Shown here piece after piece: positions 1-8,834 of a stretch of DNA of 52,323 bases. The notes beneath the pieces were generated by a model. The model was given only the letters and a program-made list of their open reading frames with translations. It did no database searches and was not told the DNA's origin. The stretch is from contig JANXZA010000175.1 of assembly GCA_025355745.1 (NCBI GenBank), positions 1-52,323 of the forward strand, in the 5' to 3' direction. Source of the stretch: Rhizobacter sp. GTDB lineage: Bacteria > Pseudomonadota > Gammaproteobacteria > Burkholderiales > Burkholderiaceae_C. A program made the translations under genes and the position numbers. Position 1 is the first letter of the stretch, and each line of letters begins with the position of its first letter.

Positions 1-1
1 G

Positions 2-172
2 GCCGACGAGTCGCGCTATTACACCGTGGTGCGTGGCGACACGCTGTCGGCGATTGCCAAGTCGCAGTACGGCAATGCCAACGACTACCCGAAGATCTTC
101 GAGGCCAACAAGCCGATGCTGAGCAACCCAGACAAGATCTACCCGGGCCAGTTGTTGCGCATTCCGGCCTGA
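2..172 (+). CDS. LysM-domain protein, C-terminal end (5' truncated by window edge)
   Basis: Only the last 56 residues are present. They form one complete LysM domain: [19 protein letters not shown] at the start, then an asparagine-rich stretch ([17 protein letters not shown]) and the closing LRIP strand just before the stop. LysM domains bind the N-acetylglucosamine of peptidoglycan. A terminal LysM with the [13 protein letters not shown] ending is typical of small BON-LysM proteins (YgaU/Kbp type), but the N-terminal part lies outside the window, so a cell-wall hydrolase or other LysM protein is equally possible. The gene is followed by a hairpin repeat rather than an obvious partner gene. 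Confidence 0.85.
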   Translation, partial: ADESRYYTVVRGDTLSAIAKSQYGNANDYPKIFEANKPMLSNPDKIYPGQLLRIPA

Positions 173-189
173 CCGGGCCGGCGTGCGAA

Positions 190-325
190 AGTCAACCCAC
201 GCACCGCAGAGGCGCGGAGAACGCAGAGGTTCGCAGAGAAGACAATTCGTTTGAATTTACTCTGCGCAACTCTGCGCAACTCTGCGCAACTCTGCGTTCT
301 CCGCGCCTCTGCGGTGAGTGAGTTG
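190..325. repeat. Dispersed imperfect palindromic repeat, copy 1
   Basis: Intergenic element whose ends are inverted copies: CACCGCAGAGGCGCGGAGAA on the left and the reverse complement, ending CTCTGCGGTG, on the right. The middle holds three perfect tandem copies of CTCTGCGCAA (260-289) followed by a partial fourth. A second copy of the element, in opposite orientation and with fewer decamers, lies at 42968-43078. The transcript would fold into a long hairpin, so it may also act as a terminator for the LysM gene. No ORF is visible in it. Confidence 0.85.
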
Positions 326-388
326 TCTCTCGCATTCACGGCGGGTTGATCAGTTGCCCCCACGCTCACACTTCATCGAGAACCATCC

Positions 389-1273
<885 letters not shown>

Positions 1274-1342
1274 GCGCCGTCGGCCTTGCTGCCCGCCGTC
1301 GGTATCGAGCGTCTTCCTGTCCACGGCCCCCCGATGGCCGGC

Positions 1343-1363
1343 TGGGAAATTTCCCATATATAT
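1343..1363 (+). promoter_or_regulatory. Candidate VapB operator and promoter of the TA-Wadjet operon
   Basis: A perfect 14-bp palindrome TGGGAAATTTCCCA (1343-1356) runs into the AT-rich TATATATT, an exceptional AT pocket in this GC-rich DNA, about 40 bp upstream of vapB. VapB antitoxins usually repress their own operon through such palindromes. The TATATT is a plausible -10 box. Function is inferred from position only. Confidence 0.55.
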
Positions 1364-1398
1364 TGATGGACTTTAGATAAACATCCAGGCTTGCTTCC

Positions 1399-1638
1399 AT
1401 GGCACTCCAAACTGCAAACCCCACGGTCGTCAGCAAGGTCGAACGCTTGGCCAAGAGCACCGGACTAAGCAAGACTGCGGTGGTCGAGCGCGCGCTTGAC
1501 CATCTCATTGGCAAGACGTTGGGCGCCTCTGACAAGACCGCGCGAATAACCGCATTGCTGGCCCAACTCGACCGCATACCCGACCGTGCGGATGCATCCG
1601 ATCCATTGGCATGGGATCAGCACGGCCTGCCGAAATGA
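1399..1638 (+). CDS. vapB: VapB-family antitoxin (PSK-type transcription factor)
   Basis: A 79-residue protein with a short ribbon-helix-helix-like N terminus (residues 1-40, including VVSKVERLAKSTGLSKTAVVERALDHLIG) and a C-terminal tail ending DPLAWDQHGLPK, the usual layout of Rv0623/PSK-type VapB antitoxins. The N-terminal part should bind the operon promoter and the tail should occupy the VapC active site. Its stop overlaps the vapC start in ATGA, so the two are translationally coupled. A palindrome about 45 bp upstream is a candidate binding site. The unusual point is what follows: the toxin gene runs directly into a Wadjet operon. Confidence 0.9.
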   Translation: MALQTANPTVVSKVERLAKSTGLSKTAVVERALDHLIGKTLGASDKTARITALLAQLDRIPDRADASDPLAWDQHGLPK

Positions 1639-2033
1639 TCGTCGCCGACACGTCCGCCATCGTGGCGATTGCGTTTGCCGAGCCGGGACGCGAGGCCTTT
1701 GTCAACATTCTTCACCGCGCCGAGCGTGTCTCGATCAGCACCGTGTCGGTGGTCGAGGCGCGCATGGTCGTGCACGGCAGGCGCGGGCCGCGCGCGATGG
1801 TGTTGGTGGACGATTTGATTCGGCTTTCATTGTTTGAAGTCGTCCCTCCCGGGCCGGCCGAAATGGATGCCGCGTATGCGGCCTTCGTGGCATTCGGCAA
1901 GGGCAGCGGGCACGCGGCGCGGCTGAACTTTGGTGACGTCTTCAGCTATGCGCTGGCCAAGGTGCGCGACTTGCCGCTGCTGTTCAAAGGGGATGATTTC
2001 TCTGAGACCGACATCGTCAGCGCCTTGGTTTGA
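1635..2033 (+). CDS. vapC: VapC toxin, PIN-domain ribonuclease
   Basis: A 132-residue PIN-domain protein. The acidic residues expected to bind magnesium are visible: Asp5 in MIVADTSA, Glu41 in VSVVEAR, Asp101 in NFGDVFSYALAK and Asp120 in FKGDDF. VapC toxins cleave tRNA or rRNA when released from VapB. The ATG at 1635 was chosen over an upstream in-frame ATG at 1611 because it overlaps the antitoxin stop as ATGA and gives the canonical VapC N terminus. The stop codon shares its last base with the jetA start (TGATG), so ribosomes finishing vapC are positioned to start the defence operon. All catalytic residues seem intact, so the toxin should be active. Confidence 0.93.
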   Translation: MIVADTSAIVAIAFAEPGREAFVNILHRAERVSISTVSVVEARMVVHGRRGPRAMVLVDDLIRLSLFEVVPPGPAEMDAAYAAFVAFGKGSGHAARLNFGDVFSYALAKVRDLPLLFKGDDFSETDIVSALV

Positions 2034-3475
2034 TGCCCCTGGACATCGACACGCTCGAGACCCTGCGCCGCCAGCATCCCGCCTGGCGTTTGCTGGTGGC
2101 CGACTCGGCACCGCTGGTCGCGAGCTTTCTGCACCGCGTGTTCGTGTTGCCGAACCTGCGCGTGATGGCGCAGGCCGACCTGGCCGAGGCGCTCGAAGAC
2201 ACGCTGTACGCACTGCGCGAGCAGCGCGGCGCCAGCGCTTATCCGAAGCCGGCCGTCGAGTACCTGAACGACTGGGCCGCGAACGACAAGGCCTGGCTGC
2301 GCAAGTTCTACCCGGCCGGCTCCGACGAGCCGCACTTCGACCTCACGCCGGCCACCGAGCGGGCCATCGCCTGGCTGGTCGGGCTGGGCGAACGCAGCTT
2401 CGTCGGCACCGAGTCGCGCCTGCTGACGCTGTTCGACCTGCTGCGCCAGATGAGCGTGGGCAGCGAGACCCAGCCCGAAGTGCGGGTGCGCGAACTGCAA
2501 CGCAAGCGCGACGAAATCGACGCCGAGATCGCCCGCGTGCTGGCCGGCGACATGCCGGTGCTGAACGACACCGCGCTGAAGGAACGCTTCGCCCAGTTCT
2601 CGACTTTGGCGCGCGAGCTGCTGGCCGACTTTCGCGAGGTCGAGCACAACTTTCGCGGCCTCGACCGGCGGGTGCGCGAGCGCATCGCGCTGTGGTCGGG
2701 GGCGAAGGGCGAACTGCTGCACGACATCCTGGGCGAACGCGACCTGATCGCCGAATCGGACCAGGGCCGCAGCTTCCGCGCGTTCTGGGATTTCCTGATG
2801 TCGCGCACCCGTCAGGACGAGCTGACCGAGCTGCTCGACCGCGTGCTGCAACTGGCGCCGGTGGCCGAACTGAAACCCGACGCGCGCCTGCGCCGCGTCC
2901 ACCACGACTGGCTTGAGGCCGGCGAACACGCCCAGCGCACGGTGGCGCTGCTGTCGCAGCAACTGCGGCGCTTTCTCGATGACCAGGCCTACCTCGAAAA
3001 CCGCCGCATCATGGACATCCTGCGCGCCGTCGAGGCCGGTGCGCTGGCCGTGCGCGGCGCGCCGCCGGTGGGCGACTTCATGTTGATCGCCGACACCGCG
3101 CCCACCGTCGAGCTGCCGATGGAGCGGCCGCTGCACGCGCCGGCGATCAAGCTGGCCCTCGACAGCGCCGCTCTCGTTGCCGGCGATGAAGACCTCGACG
3201 CCGGCGCGCTGTTCTCGCAGTTCGTCGTCGACAAGGCGGCGCTGGCCCGGCATGTGCGCCAGAGCCTGCAGCAGCGCTCGCAAATCACGCTGGCCGAGCT
3301 GCTGGCGCTGCGCCCCCTCGAACAAGGCCTGGCCGAACTGGTGGCCTATTTCAGCCTGGCGGGTGAGCAGGGCAGTACGGTGATCGACGAGAGCGTGGAA
3401 GACCGCGTGAGCTGGCAAGCCCGCGACGGCCGAACGAAAACCGCGCGGCTGCCGCGCGTGATCTTTGCGAGATGA
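2033..3475 (+). CDS. jetA: Wadjet type I protein JetA (DUF3375)
   Basis: A 480-residue protein matching the DUF3375 family, the kleisin-like (MukF/MksF-like) subunit of Wadjet. It begins LDIDTLETLRRQHPAWRLLVADSAPLVASFLHRVF, typical of the family, contains helix-rich central segments with the VLAGDMPVLND region, and ends in a winged-helix-like C terminus (SFLAG-type LAYFSLAG equivalent, LVAYFSLAGEQG). In Wadjet, JetA bridges the JetC ATPase heads and holds JetB. The start is either ATG at 2033, sharing one base with the vapC stop, or TTG at 2030; ATG was preferred. The stop overlaps jetB as ATGA. Identification rests on family likeness plus the jetB-jetC-jetD order. Confidence 0.92.
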   Translation: MPLDIDTLETLRRQHPAWRLLVADSAPLVASFLHRVFVLPNLRVMAQADLAEALEDTLYALREQRGASAYPKPAVEYLNDWAANDKAWLRKFYPAGSDEPHFDLTPATERAIAWLVGLGERSFVGTESRLLTLFDLLRQMSVGSETQPEVRVRELQRKRDEIDAEIARVLAGDMPVLNDTALKERFAQFSTLARELLADFREVEHNFRGLDRRVRERIALWSGAKGELLHDILGERDLIAESDQGRSFRAFWDFLMSRTRQDELTELLDRVLQLAPVAELKPDARLRRVHHDWLEAGEHAQRTVALLSQQLRRFLDDQAYLENRRIMDILRAVEAGALAVRGAPPVGDFMLIADTAPTVELPMERPLHAPAIKLALDSAALVAGDEDLDAGALFSQFVVDKAALARHVRQSLQQRSQITLAELLALRPLEQGLAELVAYFSLAGEQGSTVIDESVEDRVSWQARDGRTKTARLPRVIFAR

Positions 3476-4158
3476 CGATGAAGCGCCGCGCAGCCGAAAC
3501 CAACCAGGAACACGAACCCGAGCTGGGTCTCCCGCCGGCCGCGTCCGGGGCCGGCGAAGCGCCGGCCACCGATTTGTCGGCCGTCGTGGTGCCGCTGATG
3601 AAAGGCGTTATCTACCGCGAGGACAATACTGCGCACTGGAGCGCGCTGCTGCAGTTGCAAGGCCGCGTGCGCGACTTCGTCGGCGTGCTCGACCTGGAGC
3701 TGACGCTCGATGAAGCCGAGGGCTACGCCTTCCTGCGCTCGCGCCCCGAACCCGAAGACGACGCCGCCCCGAAGCTGCCGCGCCTGATCGCCCGGCGCCC
3801 GCTTTCGTTCCCGGTCAGCCTGCTGCTGGCCCTGCTGCGCAAGAAGCTGGCCGAGTTCGACGCCGCCGGCAGCGAGACCCGGCTGATCCTGTCGCGCGAC
3901 CAGGTGGTGGAGCTGCTGCGCGTGTTCCTGCCCGAAGGCAGCAACGAGACCCGCATCATCGACCAGGTCGACACGCACCTGAACCGCATCGCCGACCTCG
4001 GCTTCGTGCGCCGCCTGCGCGGGCAGGATTCGATGTTCGAGGTGCAGCGGATCCTGAAGGCGTTCGTCGATGCGCAGTGGCTGGCCGAGTTCGACGCGCG
4101 GCTCGGCGCGTACCGTGCGCAGCTCGAAGGCAAGGGAGGGCCGGCCGATGAAGAATGA
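3472..4158 (+). CDS. jetB: Wadjet type I protein JetB (DUF4194)
   Basis: A 228-residue protein of the DUF4194 family, the KITE-like (MukE/MksE-like) subunit that binds the JetA kleisin in Wadjet. A charged, probably disordered N-terminal tail of about 35 residues precedes the family core, which starts around VVPLMKGVIYREDN. Recognisable blocks are the RPLSFPVSLLLALLRKKLAEFD helix and the IIDQVDTHLNRIADLGFVRRL winged-helix segment near residues 160-185. The start overlaps the jetA stop (ATGA) and the end overlaps jetC by 11 bases, so the three subunits of the SMC complex are coupled. Length is normal for the family. Confidence 0.92.
   Translation: MTMKRRAAETNQEHEPELGLPPAASGAGEAPATDLSAVVVPLMKGVIYREDNTAHWSALLQLQGRVRDFVGVLDLELTLDEAEGYAFLRSRPEPEDDAAPKLPRLIARRPLSFPVSLLLALLRKKLAEFDAAGSETRLILSRDQVVELLRVFLPEGSNETRIIDQVDTHLNRIADLGFVRRLRGQDSMFEVQRILKAFVDAQWLAEFDARLGAYRAQLEGKGGPADEE
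4132..4140 (+). promoter_or_regulatory. Strong ribosome binding site deciding the jetC start
   Basis: AAGGGAGGG lies 7 bases before the ATG at 4148, inside the end of jetB. It decides that start over an in-frame ATG at 4070, and jetC then begins MKNDSLALDF, 49 residues before the Walker A segment. It is the clearest Shine-Dalgarno in the operon, which fits high demand for the ATPase subunit. Confidence 0.75.
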
Positions 4159-7100
4159 TTCGCTGGCGCTCGACTTCATGGCCGACGAAGCCCTTGCGGG
4201 CTTTCGCCTGCAACGCCTCGAAGTCTTCAACTGGGGCACCTTCGACGGCCGGGTCTGGGCGCTGCGCGCCGACGGCCGCAACGCCTTGCTGACCGGCGAC
4301 ATCGGCTCGGGCAAGTCGACGCTCGTCGACGCGGTCACGACCTTGCTGGTGCCGGCGCATCGCGTCGCCTACAACAAGGCGGCCGGTGCCGACGCCCGCG
4401 AGCGCACCCTGCGCTCCTATGTGCTCGGCCACTACAAGGCCGAGCGCAACGAGCAGGGCGGCTCGGGCCGTCCGGTGGCGCTGCGCGGGCCGAACAGCTA
4501 CTCCGTGATCCTGGCGGTGTTCCACAACGCCGGCTACGACCAGACCGTGACCCTCGCCCAGGTGTTCTGGTTCAAGGACCCGCACGGTGCGCCGTTGCGG
4601 CTGTATGCGGTGGCCGAGCGCGCGCTGGGCATCGCCACCGACTTCGCCGAGTTCGGCGCCGACATCACCAAGCTGCGCAAGCGCCTGCGCGCCAGCGGCG
4701 TCACGGTGGAAGACAGCTTCCCACCCTACGGCGCGCTGTTTCGCCGCCACTTCGGTATCAAGAACGACCAGGCGCTGGAACTCTTTCACCAGACCGTGTC
4801 GATGAAGTCGGTCGGGAACCTGACTGACTTCGTGCGCAGCCACATGCTCGAACCGTTCGACGTGGCGCCGCGCCTGCAGGCGCTGATCGCCCACTTCGAC
4901 GACCTGCACCGCGCGCATGAAGCGGTGCTGAAGGCGAAGCGCCAGGTGGCGCTGCTGCTGCCGCTGGTGGCCGACTGCGAACGCCGCGAGGCATTGGCCG
5001 TGCAGATCGATCAGTGGCGCGCCGCGCGCGATGCGCTGCAAGCCTTCTTCGCGGTGCTGAAGGCCGAGCTGCTCGACAAGCGCCTGGCGCATCTGGCCGA
5101 TGAGCTGGCGCGCCTGGCGGGCCAGGTCGAGCGGCTCGGCACTCAGCAGCGTGAGCAGCAGGCGCAGGTGCGCGAGCTGCGCCGCGCGATGGCCGACAAC
5201 GGCGGCGACCGCATCGAACGCCTGGCGCTCGACATCGCGCAGAAGGAAGAGGAGAAGCAGCGCCGTGCCGAGAAGGCGCGCCGCTACGACGAACTGCGTC
5301 TGGTGCTCGGCCTGCTGGCGATGCACAACGCCGAAGACTTTCTGGCCCAGCGCCAGTTGTGCGCGCCGCTGCGCGAAGCCGCCGCCGAGCGCGAAGCTGC
5401 TGTGCAGAACGGACTCAACGAGGCCGGTGTCGCCTTCGCGCAGGGCCGCACGGAACACGCCGAACTCGCCGACGAGATCACCAGCCTGAAGGCGCGCCGC
5501 AGCAACATCGACGCGCAGCAGGTGGCGATGCGCAGCGCGCTGTGCCAGGCGCTCGGCCTGCGCGAGGCCGACATGCCGTATGCCGGCGAGCTGATCCAGG
5601 TGCGCGACGATGAGCGCGACTGGGAAGGTGCGGCCGAGCGCCTGCTGCGCGGCTTCGGCCTGTCGCTGCTGGTGCCCGACGAACACTATGCGCTGGTCAG
5701 CGAGTGGGTCGATCGCACGCACCTGAAGGGGCGACTCGTCTACTTCCGGGTTCGCACCGCGCGCAAGGACACGCGCGGCGAGCTGCCCGTGCTGCACCCC
5801 GACTCCCTGGCGCGCAAGCTCGCGGTCAAGCCCGATTCGCCGTTCTACGGCTGGCTCGAACGCGAGCTGGCGCACCGGTTCGATCTGGCCTGCTGCAGCA
5901 GCGCCGAGCAGTTTCGCCGCGAGACCCGGGCCCTGACGCGCGCCGGGCAGACCAAGGCGCCGGGCGAGCGCCATGAGAAGGACGACCGCCATCGGCTCGA
6001 CGACCGCAGCCGCTACGTGCTGGGCTGGAGCAACGCGGCCAAGATCGCCGCGCTCGAAGCCAAGGCGCGCGGGCTCGAGGCGCGCCTGCACGACATCGGC
6101 AAGCGCATCGCCGAGCAGCAGAAGGAACAGCGCGCGGCGCGCGAGCGCCTGCAGGCCTTGAACAAGATCGAGGAGTACCGCGATTTCGCCGAGCTCGACT
6201 GGGCCGCGAGCGCCGCCGAGATCGCCGCCTTGCAGGCCGAGAAGCGCCAGCTTGAAACGGCCTCGGATGTGCTGAAGACGCTGGCCGCGCAGGTCGTGAC
6301 GCTGGAACTCACGCTGGCCGAAACCACCGAAAAACTCAAGGAACGCGAGGCCGAACAGACACGCACCACCTTGCGCCGGCAGCAGGCAAGCGGGCTGCGC
6401 GAACAGACGCAGCAACTGCTCGATGCGCCCGATGCGGCGACCCATGCGCCGCACTTCGGCCTGATTGAAAGCCTGCGCAGCGAGGCGTTGGGCGAGCACG
6501 CGCTCAGCGTCGAGTCCTGCGACCCCCGCGAGCAGGAGCTGCGCAAGTGGCTGCAGGAACGCATCGACGCCGAAGACAGGAAGCTCGCCCGCCTGAGCGA
6601 GAAGATCGTGCGCGCGATGGCCGAGTACAAGCAGGCCTTCAGGCTCGACACGCAGGAGGTCGACGCCAGCGTGGCGGCGGGATTCGAGTACCGCGCGATG
6701 CTCGATACGCTGAACGCTGACGACCTGCCGCGCTTCGAGGCGCGCTTCAAGGAGCTGCTGAACGAGAACACGATCCGCGAGGTGGCCAACTTCCAGTCGC
6801 AACTGAACCGCGAGCGCGAGACCATCAAGGAACGCATCGCGCACATCAACGAGTCGCTGACGCAGATCGACTACAACCCAGACCGCTTCATCGCCATCGA
6901 GGCCCAGCCCGCCACCGACGCCGACACGCGCGACTTCCAGAGCGAGCTGCGCGCCTGCACCGAAGGCACGCTCACCGGCTCGGACGATGCCCAGTATTCC
7001 GAGGCCAAGTTCCTGCAGGTCAAGCACATCATCGAGCGCTTTCGCGGCCGCGAGGGCTCGGCCGAACAAGACCGGCGCTGGTCGGCGAAGGTCACCGATG

Positions 7101-7531
7101 TGCGTAACTGGTTCGTCTTCGCCGCCAGCGAACGCTGGCGCGAAGACGGCCGCGAGCACGAGCATTACTCCGACTCGGGCGGCAAGTCGGGCGGGCAGAA
7201 GGAGAAGCTTGCCTACACTATCCTGGCCGCGAGCCTGGCCTACCAGTTCGGGCTTGAATGGGGCGCAGTGCGCTCGCGTTCGTTCCGTTTTGTGGTCATC
7301 GACGAGGCCTTCGGCCGCGGCTCCGACGACTCGGCCGAATACGGGCTGCGGCTGTTCCAGCAGCTCAACCTGCAATTGCTGATCGTCACGCCGCTGCAGA
7401 AGATCCACATCATCGAGCCCTTCGTCGCCAGTGTCGGCTTCGTCCACAACGAAGACGGCAGCGCCTCGCGGCTGCGCAACCTCAGCATCGAGGAATACCG
7501 CGCCCAGCGCGATGCGCTGACGCCGCCATGA
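4148..7531 (+). CDS. jetC: Wadjet type I SMC-like ATPase JetC
   Basis: A 1127-residue SMC/MukB-like ATPase. The N-terminal head carries Walker A GDIGSGKST (residues 50-58) after the strand LEVFNWGTFDG. A long charged region, roughly residues 250-900, rich in Glu, Arg, Ala and Leu, is the coiled-coil arm with a hinge-like globular part near 500-640. The C-terminal head has the ABC signature SGGKSGGQKEKL (about 1010-1021) and Walker B FVVIDEAF with Asp1052-Glu1053. In Wadjet two JetC arms extrude DNA loops and test whether the molecule is a small closed circle. The 11-base overlap with jetB and 16-base gap to jetD keep it in the operon. Similar ATPases (SbcC, MukB) were excluded by the DUF3375, DUF4194 and DUF2220 neighbours. 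Confidence 0.95.
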   Translation: MKNDSLALDFMADEALAGFRLQRLEVFNWGTFDGRVWALRADGRNALLTGDIGSGKSTLVDAVTTLLVPAHRVAYNKAAGADARERTLRSYVLGHYKAERNEQGGSGRPVALRGPNSYSVILAVFHNAGYDQTVTLAQVFWFKDPHGAPLRLYAVAERALGIATDFAEFGADITKLRKRLRASGVTVEDSFPPYGALFRRHFGIKNDQALELFHQTVSMKSVGNLTDFVRSHMLEPFDVAPRLQALIAHFDDLHRAHEAVLKAKRQVALLLPLVADCERREALAVQIDQWRAARDALQAFFAVLKAELLDKRLAHLADELARLAGQVERLGTQQREQQAQVRELRRAMADNGGDRIERLALDIAQKEEEKQRRAEKARRYDELRLVLGLLAMHNAEDFLAQRQLCAPLREAAAEREAAVQNGLNEAGVAFAQGRTEHAELADEITSLKARRSNIDAQQVAMRSALCQALGLREADMPYAGELIQVRDDERDWEGAAERLLRGFGLSLLVPDEHYALVSEWVDRTHLKGRLVYFRVRTARKDTRGELPVLHPDSLARKLAVKPDSPFYGWLERELAHRFDLACCSSAEQFRRETRALTRAGQTKAPGERHEKDDRHRLDDRSRYVLGWSNAAKIAALEAKARGLEARLHDIGKRIAEQQKEQRAARERLQALNKIEEYRDFAELDWAASAAEIAALQAEKRQLETASDVLKTLAAQVVTLELTLAETTEKLKEREAEQTRTTLRRQQASGLREQTQQLLDAPDAATHAPHFGLIESLRSEALGEHALSVESCDPREQELRKWLQERIDAEDRKLARLSEKIVRAMAEYKQAFRLDTQEVDASVAAGFEYRAMLDTLNADDLPRFEARFKELLNENTIREVANFQSQLNRERETIKERIAHINESLTQIDYNPDRFIAIEAQPATDADTRDFQSELRACTEGTLTGSDDAQYSEAKFLQVKHIIERFRGREGSAEQDRRWSAKVTDVRNWFVFAASERWREDGREHEHYSDSGGKSGGQKEKLAYTILAASLAYQFGLEWGAVRSRSFRFVVIDEAFGRGSDDSAEYGLRLFQQLNLQLLIVTPLQKIHIIEPFVASVGFVHNEDGSASRLRNLSIEEYRAQRDALTPP

Positions 7532-7547
7532 GACTTGCGCGGCGCTG

Positions 7548-8795
7548 ATGACGAGCGACTGGACGACACCGGCCGAGCTGCGCGCGCAGGTGCTGAAGCT
7601 CTGGGACAAGGGCCGGCTGCTGGCCTGCCTGGTGGCGCCCATGGAGGGCGTGGACGACGTGGACGAGCCCGCGCTATTCCCGCTGCGCCTGAGCCTGCGC
7701 ATGCCGCGCTCGCTCGACTTGTCGGAGCGTTTCGATGCGGTGCGCGAATGGGCGGCCGGGTTGCAACAGGGTCGGCGCGGCGGGTCGGCCGGGGCCACCG
7801 GCGCGGGCGGCTACCGGCTGGTGCTGCGCGAGGTGCGGCACCGCGTCATCGGCCAGAACAGCCTGCCCGACGAAGCCTGGGTCGACACGCTGGCCGACGC
7901 GCTGCAACTGATCGGCAAGGGCCGCGAGGCGAAGGCCTTTGCGGCACTGCTGGCCGAGACCCGCGCCCGGCAACCGGCGCTGCTGCCGTGGCTGCGCATG
8001 CACCCGCTGCGCGCATTGGCGCTGGCCGATGAGTGGGCGCAACTGCTGGCCATGGTGGGCTGGATGCAAGTCCATCCGCGGCCGGGCGTGTATCTCAGGC
8101 AAGTCGACCTTCCCGGCATCCACAGCAAGTTCATCGAGGCGCAGCGGGCGGTGCTGGCCGAACTGCTCGACCTTGCCCTGCCGACCGATGCGGTCGATGC
8201 CAACGTCAGCGGCGTGACTCGCTTCGCGCAGCGCTACGGTTTTCGTGACAAGCCGGCGCGCGTGCGTCTGCGTTTCCTCGACCCGCAGCACGCGGCGTGG
8301 GCGCCGGGCGCGGACCAGGACTACACGCTGCTGCAAGAAAACTTTGCACGCCTCGATCCGGCGGCGTCGCGGGTCTTCATCACCGAGAACGAAGTCAACT
8401 TCCTGGCCTTCCCGCCGGCCACCGACAGCCTGGTGATCTTCGGTGCCGGCTACGGCTTCGAGGCACTCGCGCAGGCCGCGTGGCTGGCGCGGCGCTCGCT
8501 CCACTACTGGGGCGATATCGACACCCACGGCTTTGCGATCCTCGACCAGCTGCGCGCTCATTTCCCGCACGCGCAGTCGTTCCTGATGGACCGCGACACC
8601 TTGCTCGCGCACCAGCCGCAGTGGGCCGACGAGCCGCAACCGACCTTGCGCGACCTGCCTCGGTTGACCGATGCCGAGCGCCGGCTTTACGACGATCTGC
8701 GCTGGCTGCGCCTGCACGCCACGCCAGTGCGGCTGGAGCAGGAGCGCATCGGGTTCGGCTGGGTCGAGCGCGCCGTGGAGGCGCTCGGCGCATGA
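7548..8795 (+). CDS. jetD: Wadjet type I nuclease JetD (DUF3322/DUF2220)
   Basis: A 415-residue protein with the two-domain layout of JetD: an N-terminal DUF3322-like arm domain (about 1-180) and a C-terminal Toprim-like DUF2220 nuclease domain. The nuclease motifs are present: ENEVNF (Glu280 and Glu282), FGAGYGFEAL, and the acidic triad segment YWGDIDTHGFAIL with Asp323 and Asp325, followed by MDRD (Asp348). JetD cleaves circular DNA that the JetABC motor has failed to extrude past its size limit. The active site appears intact, so the system should be functional. It is the last gene of the operon; the next gene converges and no strong terminator separates them. Confidence 0.94.
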   Translation: MTSDWTTPAELRAQVLKLWDKGRLLACLVAPMEGVDDVDEPALFPLRLSLRMPRSLDLSERFDAVREWAAGLQQGRRGGSAGATGAGGYRLVLREVRHRVIGQNSLPDEAWVDTLADALQLIGKGREAKAFAALLAETRARQPALLPWLRMHPLRALALADEWAQLLAMVGWMQVHPRPGVYLRQVDLPGIHSKFIEAQRAVLAELLDLALPTDAVDANVSGVTRFAQRYGFRDKPARVRLRFLDPQHAAWAPGADQDYTLLQENFARLDPAASRVFITENEVNFLAFPPATDSLVIFGAGYGFEALAQAAWLARRSLHYWGDIDTHGFAILDQLRAHFPHAQSFLMDRDTLLAHQPQWADEPQPTLRDLPRLTDAERRLYDDLRWLRLHATPVRLEQERIGFGWVERAVEALGA

Positions 8796-8834
8796 GCCAT
8801 CGATCGGGTGAGCAGCAGTCCAGCGCGCGGGCGT

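Noticed and set aside
260-297. CTCTGCGCAA tandem units as a CRISPR array
   Set aside because: There are no spacers between the units and no cas genes; they are a simple tandem repeat inside a hairpin element.
4148-7531. JetC as SbcC or MukB
   Set aside because: The neighbours are DUF3375, DUF4194 and DUF2220 proteins, not SbcD or MukEF, and the signature SGGKSGGQKEKL fits the Wadjet ATPase.
3956-7798. A very long open frame (over 1200 codons) on the minus strand across the Wadjet genes
   Set aside because: It is opposite to jetC, which has clear ATPase motifs. Its translation is rich in Leu, Gln, Arg and Ala without any motif, as expected from antisense of GC-rich coding DNA.
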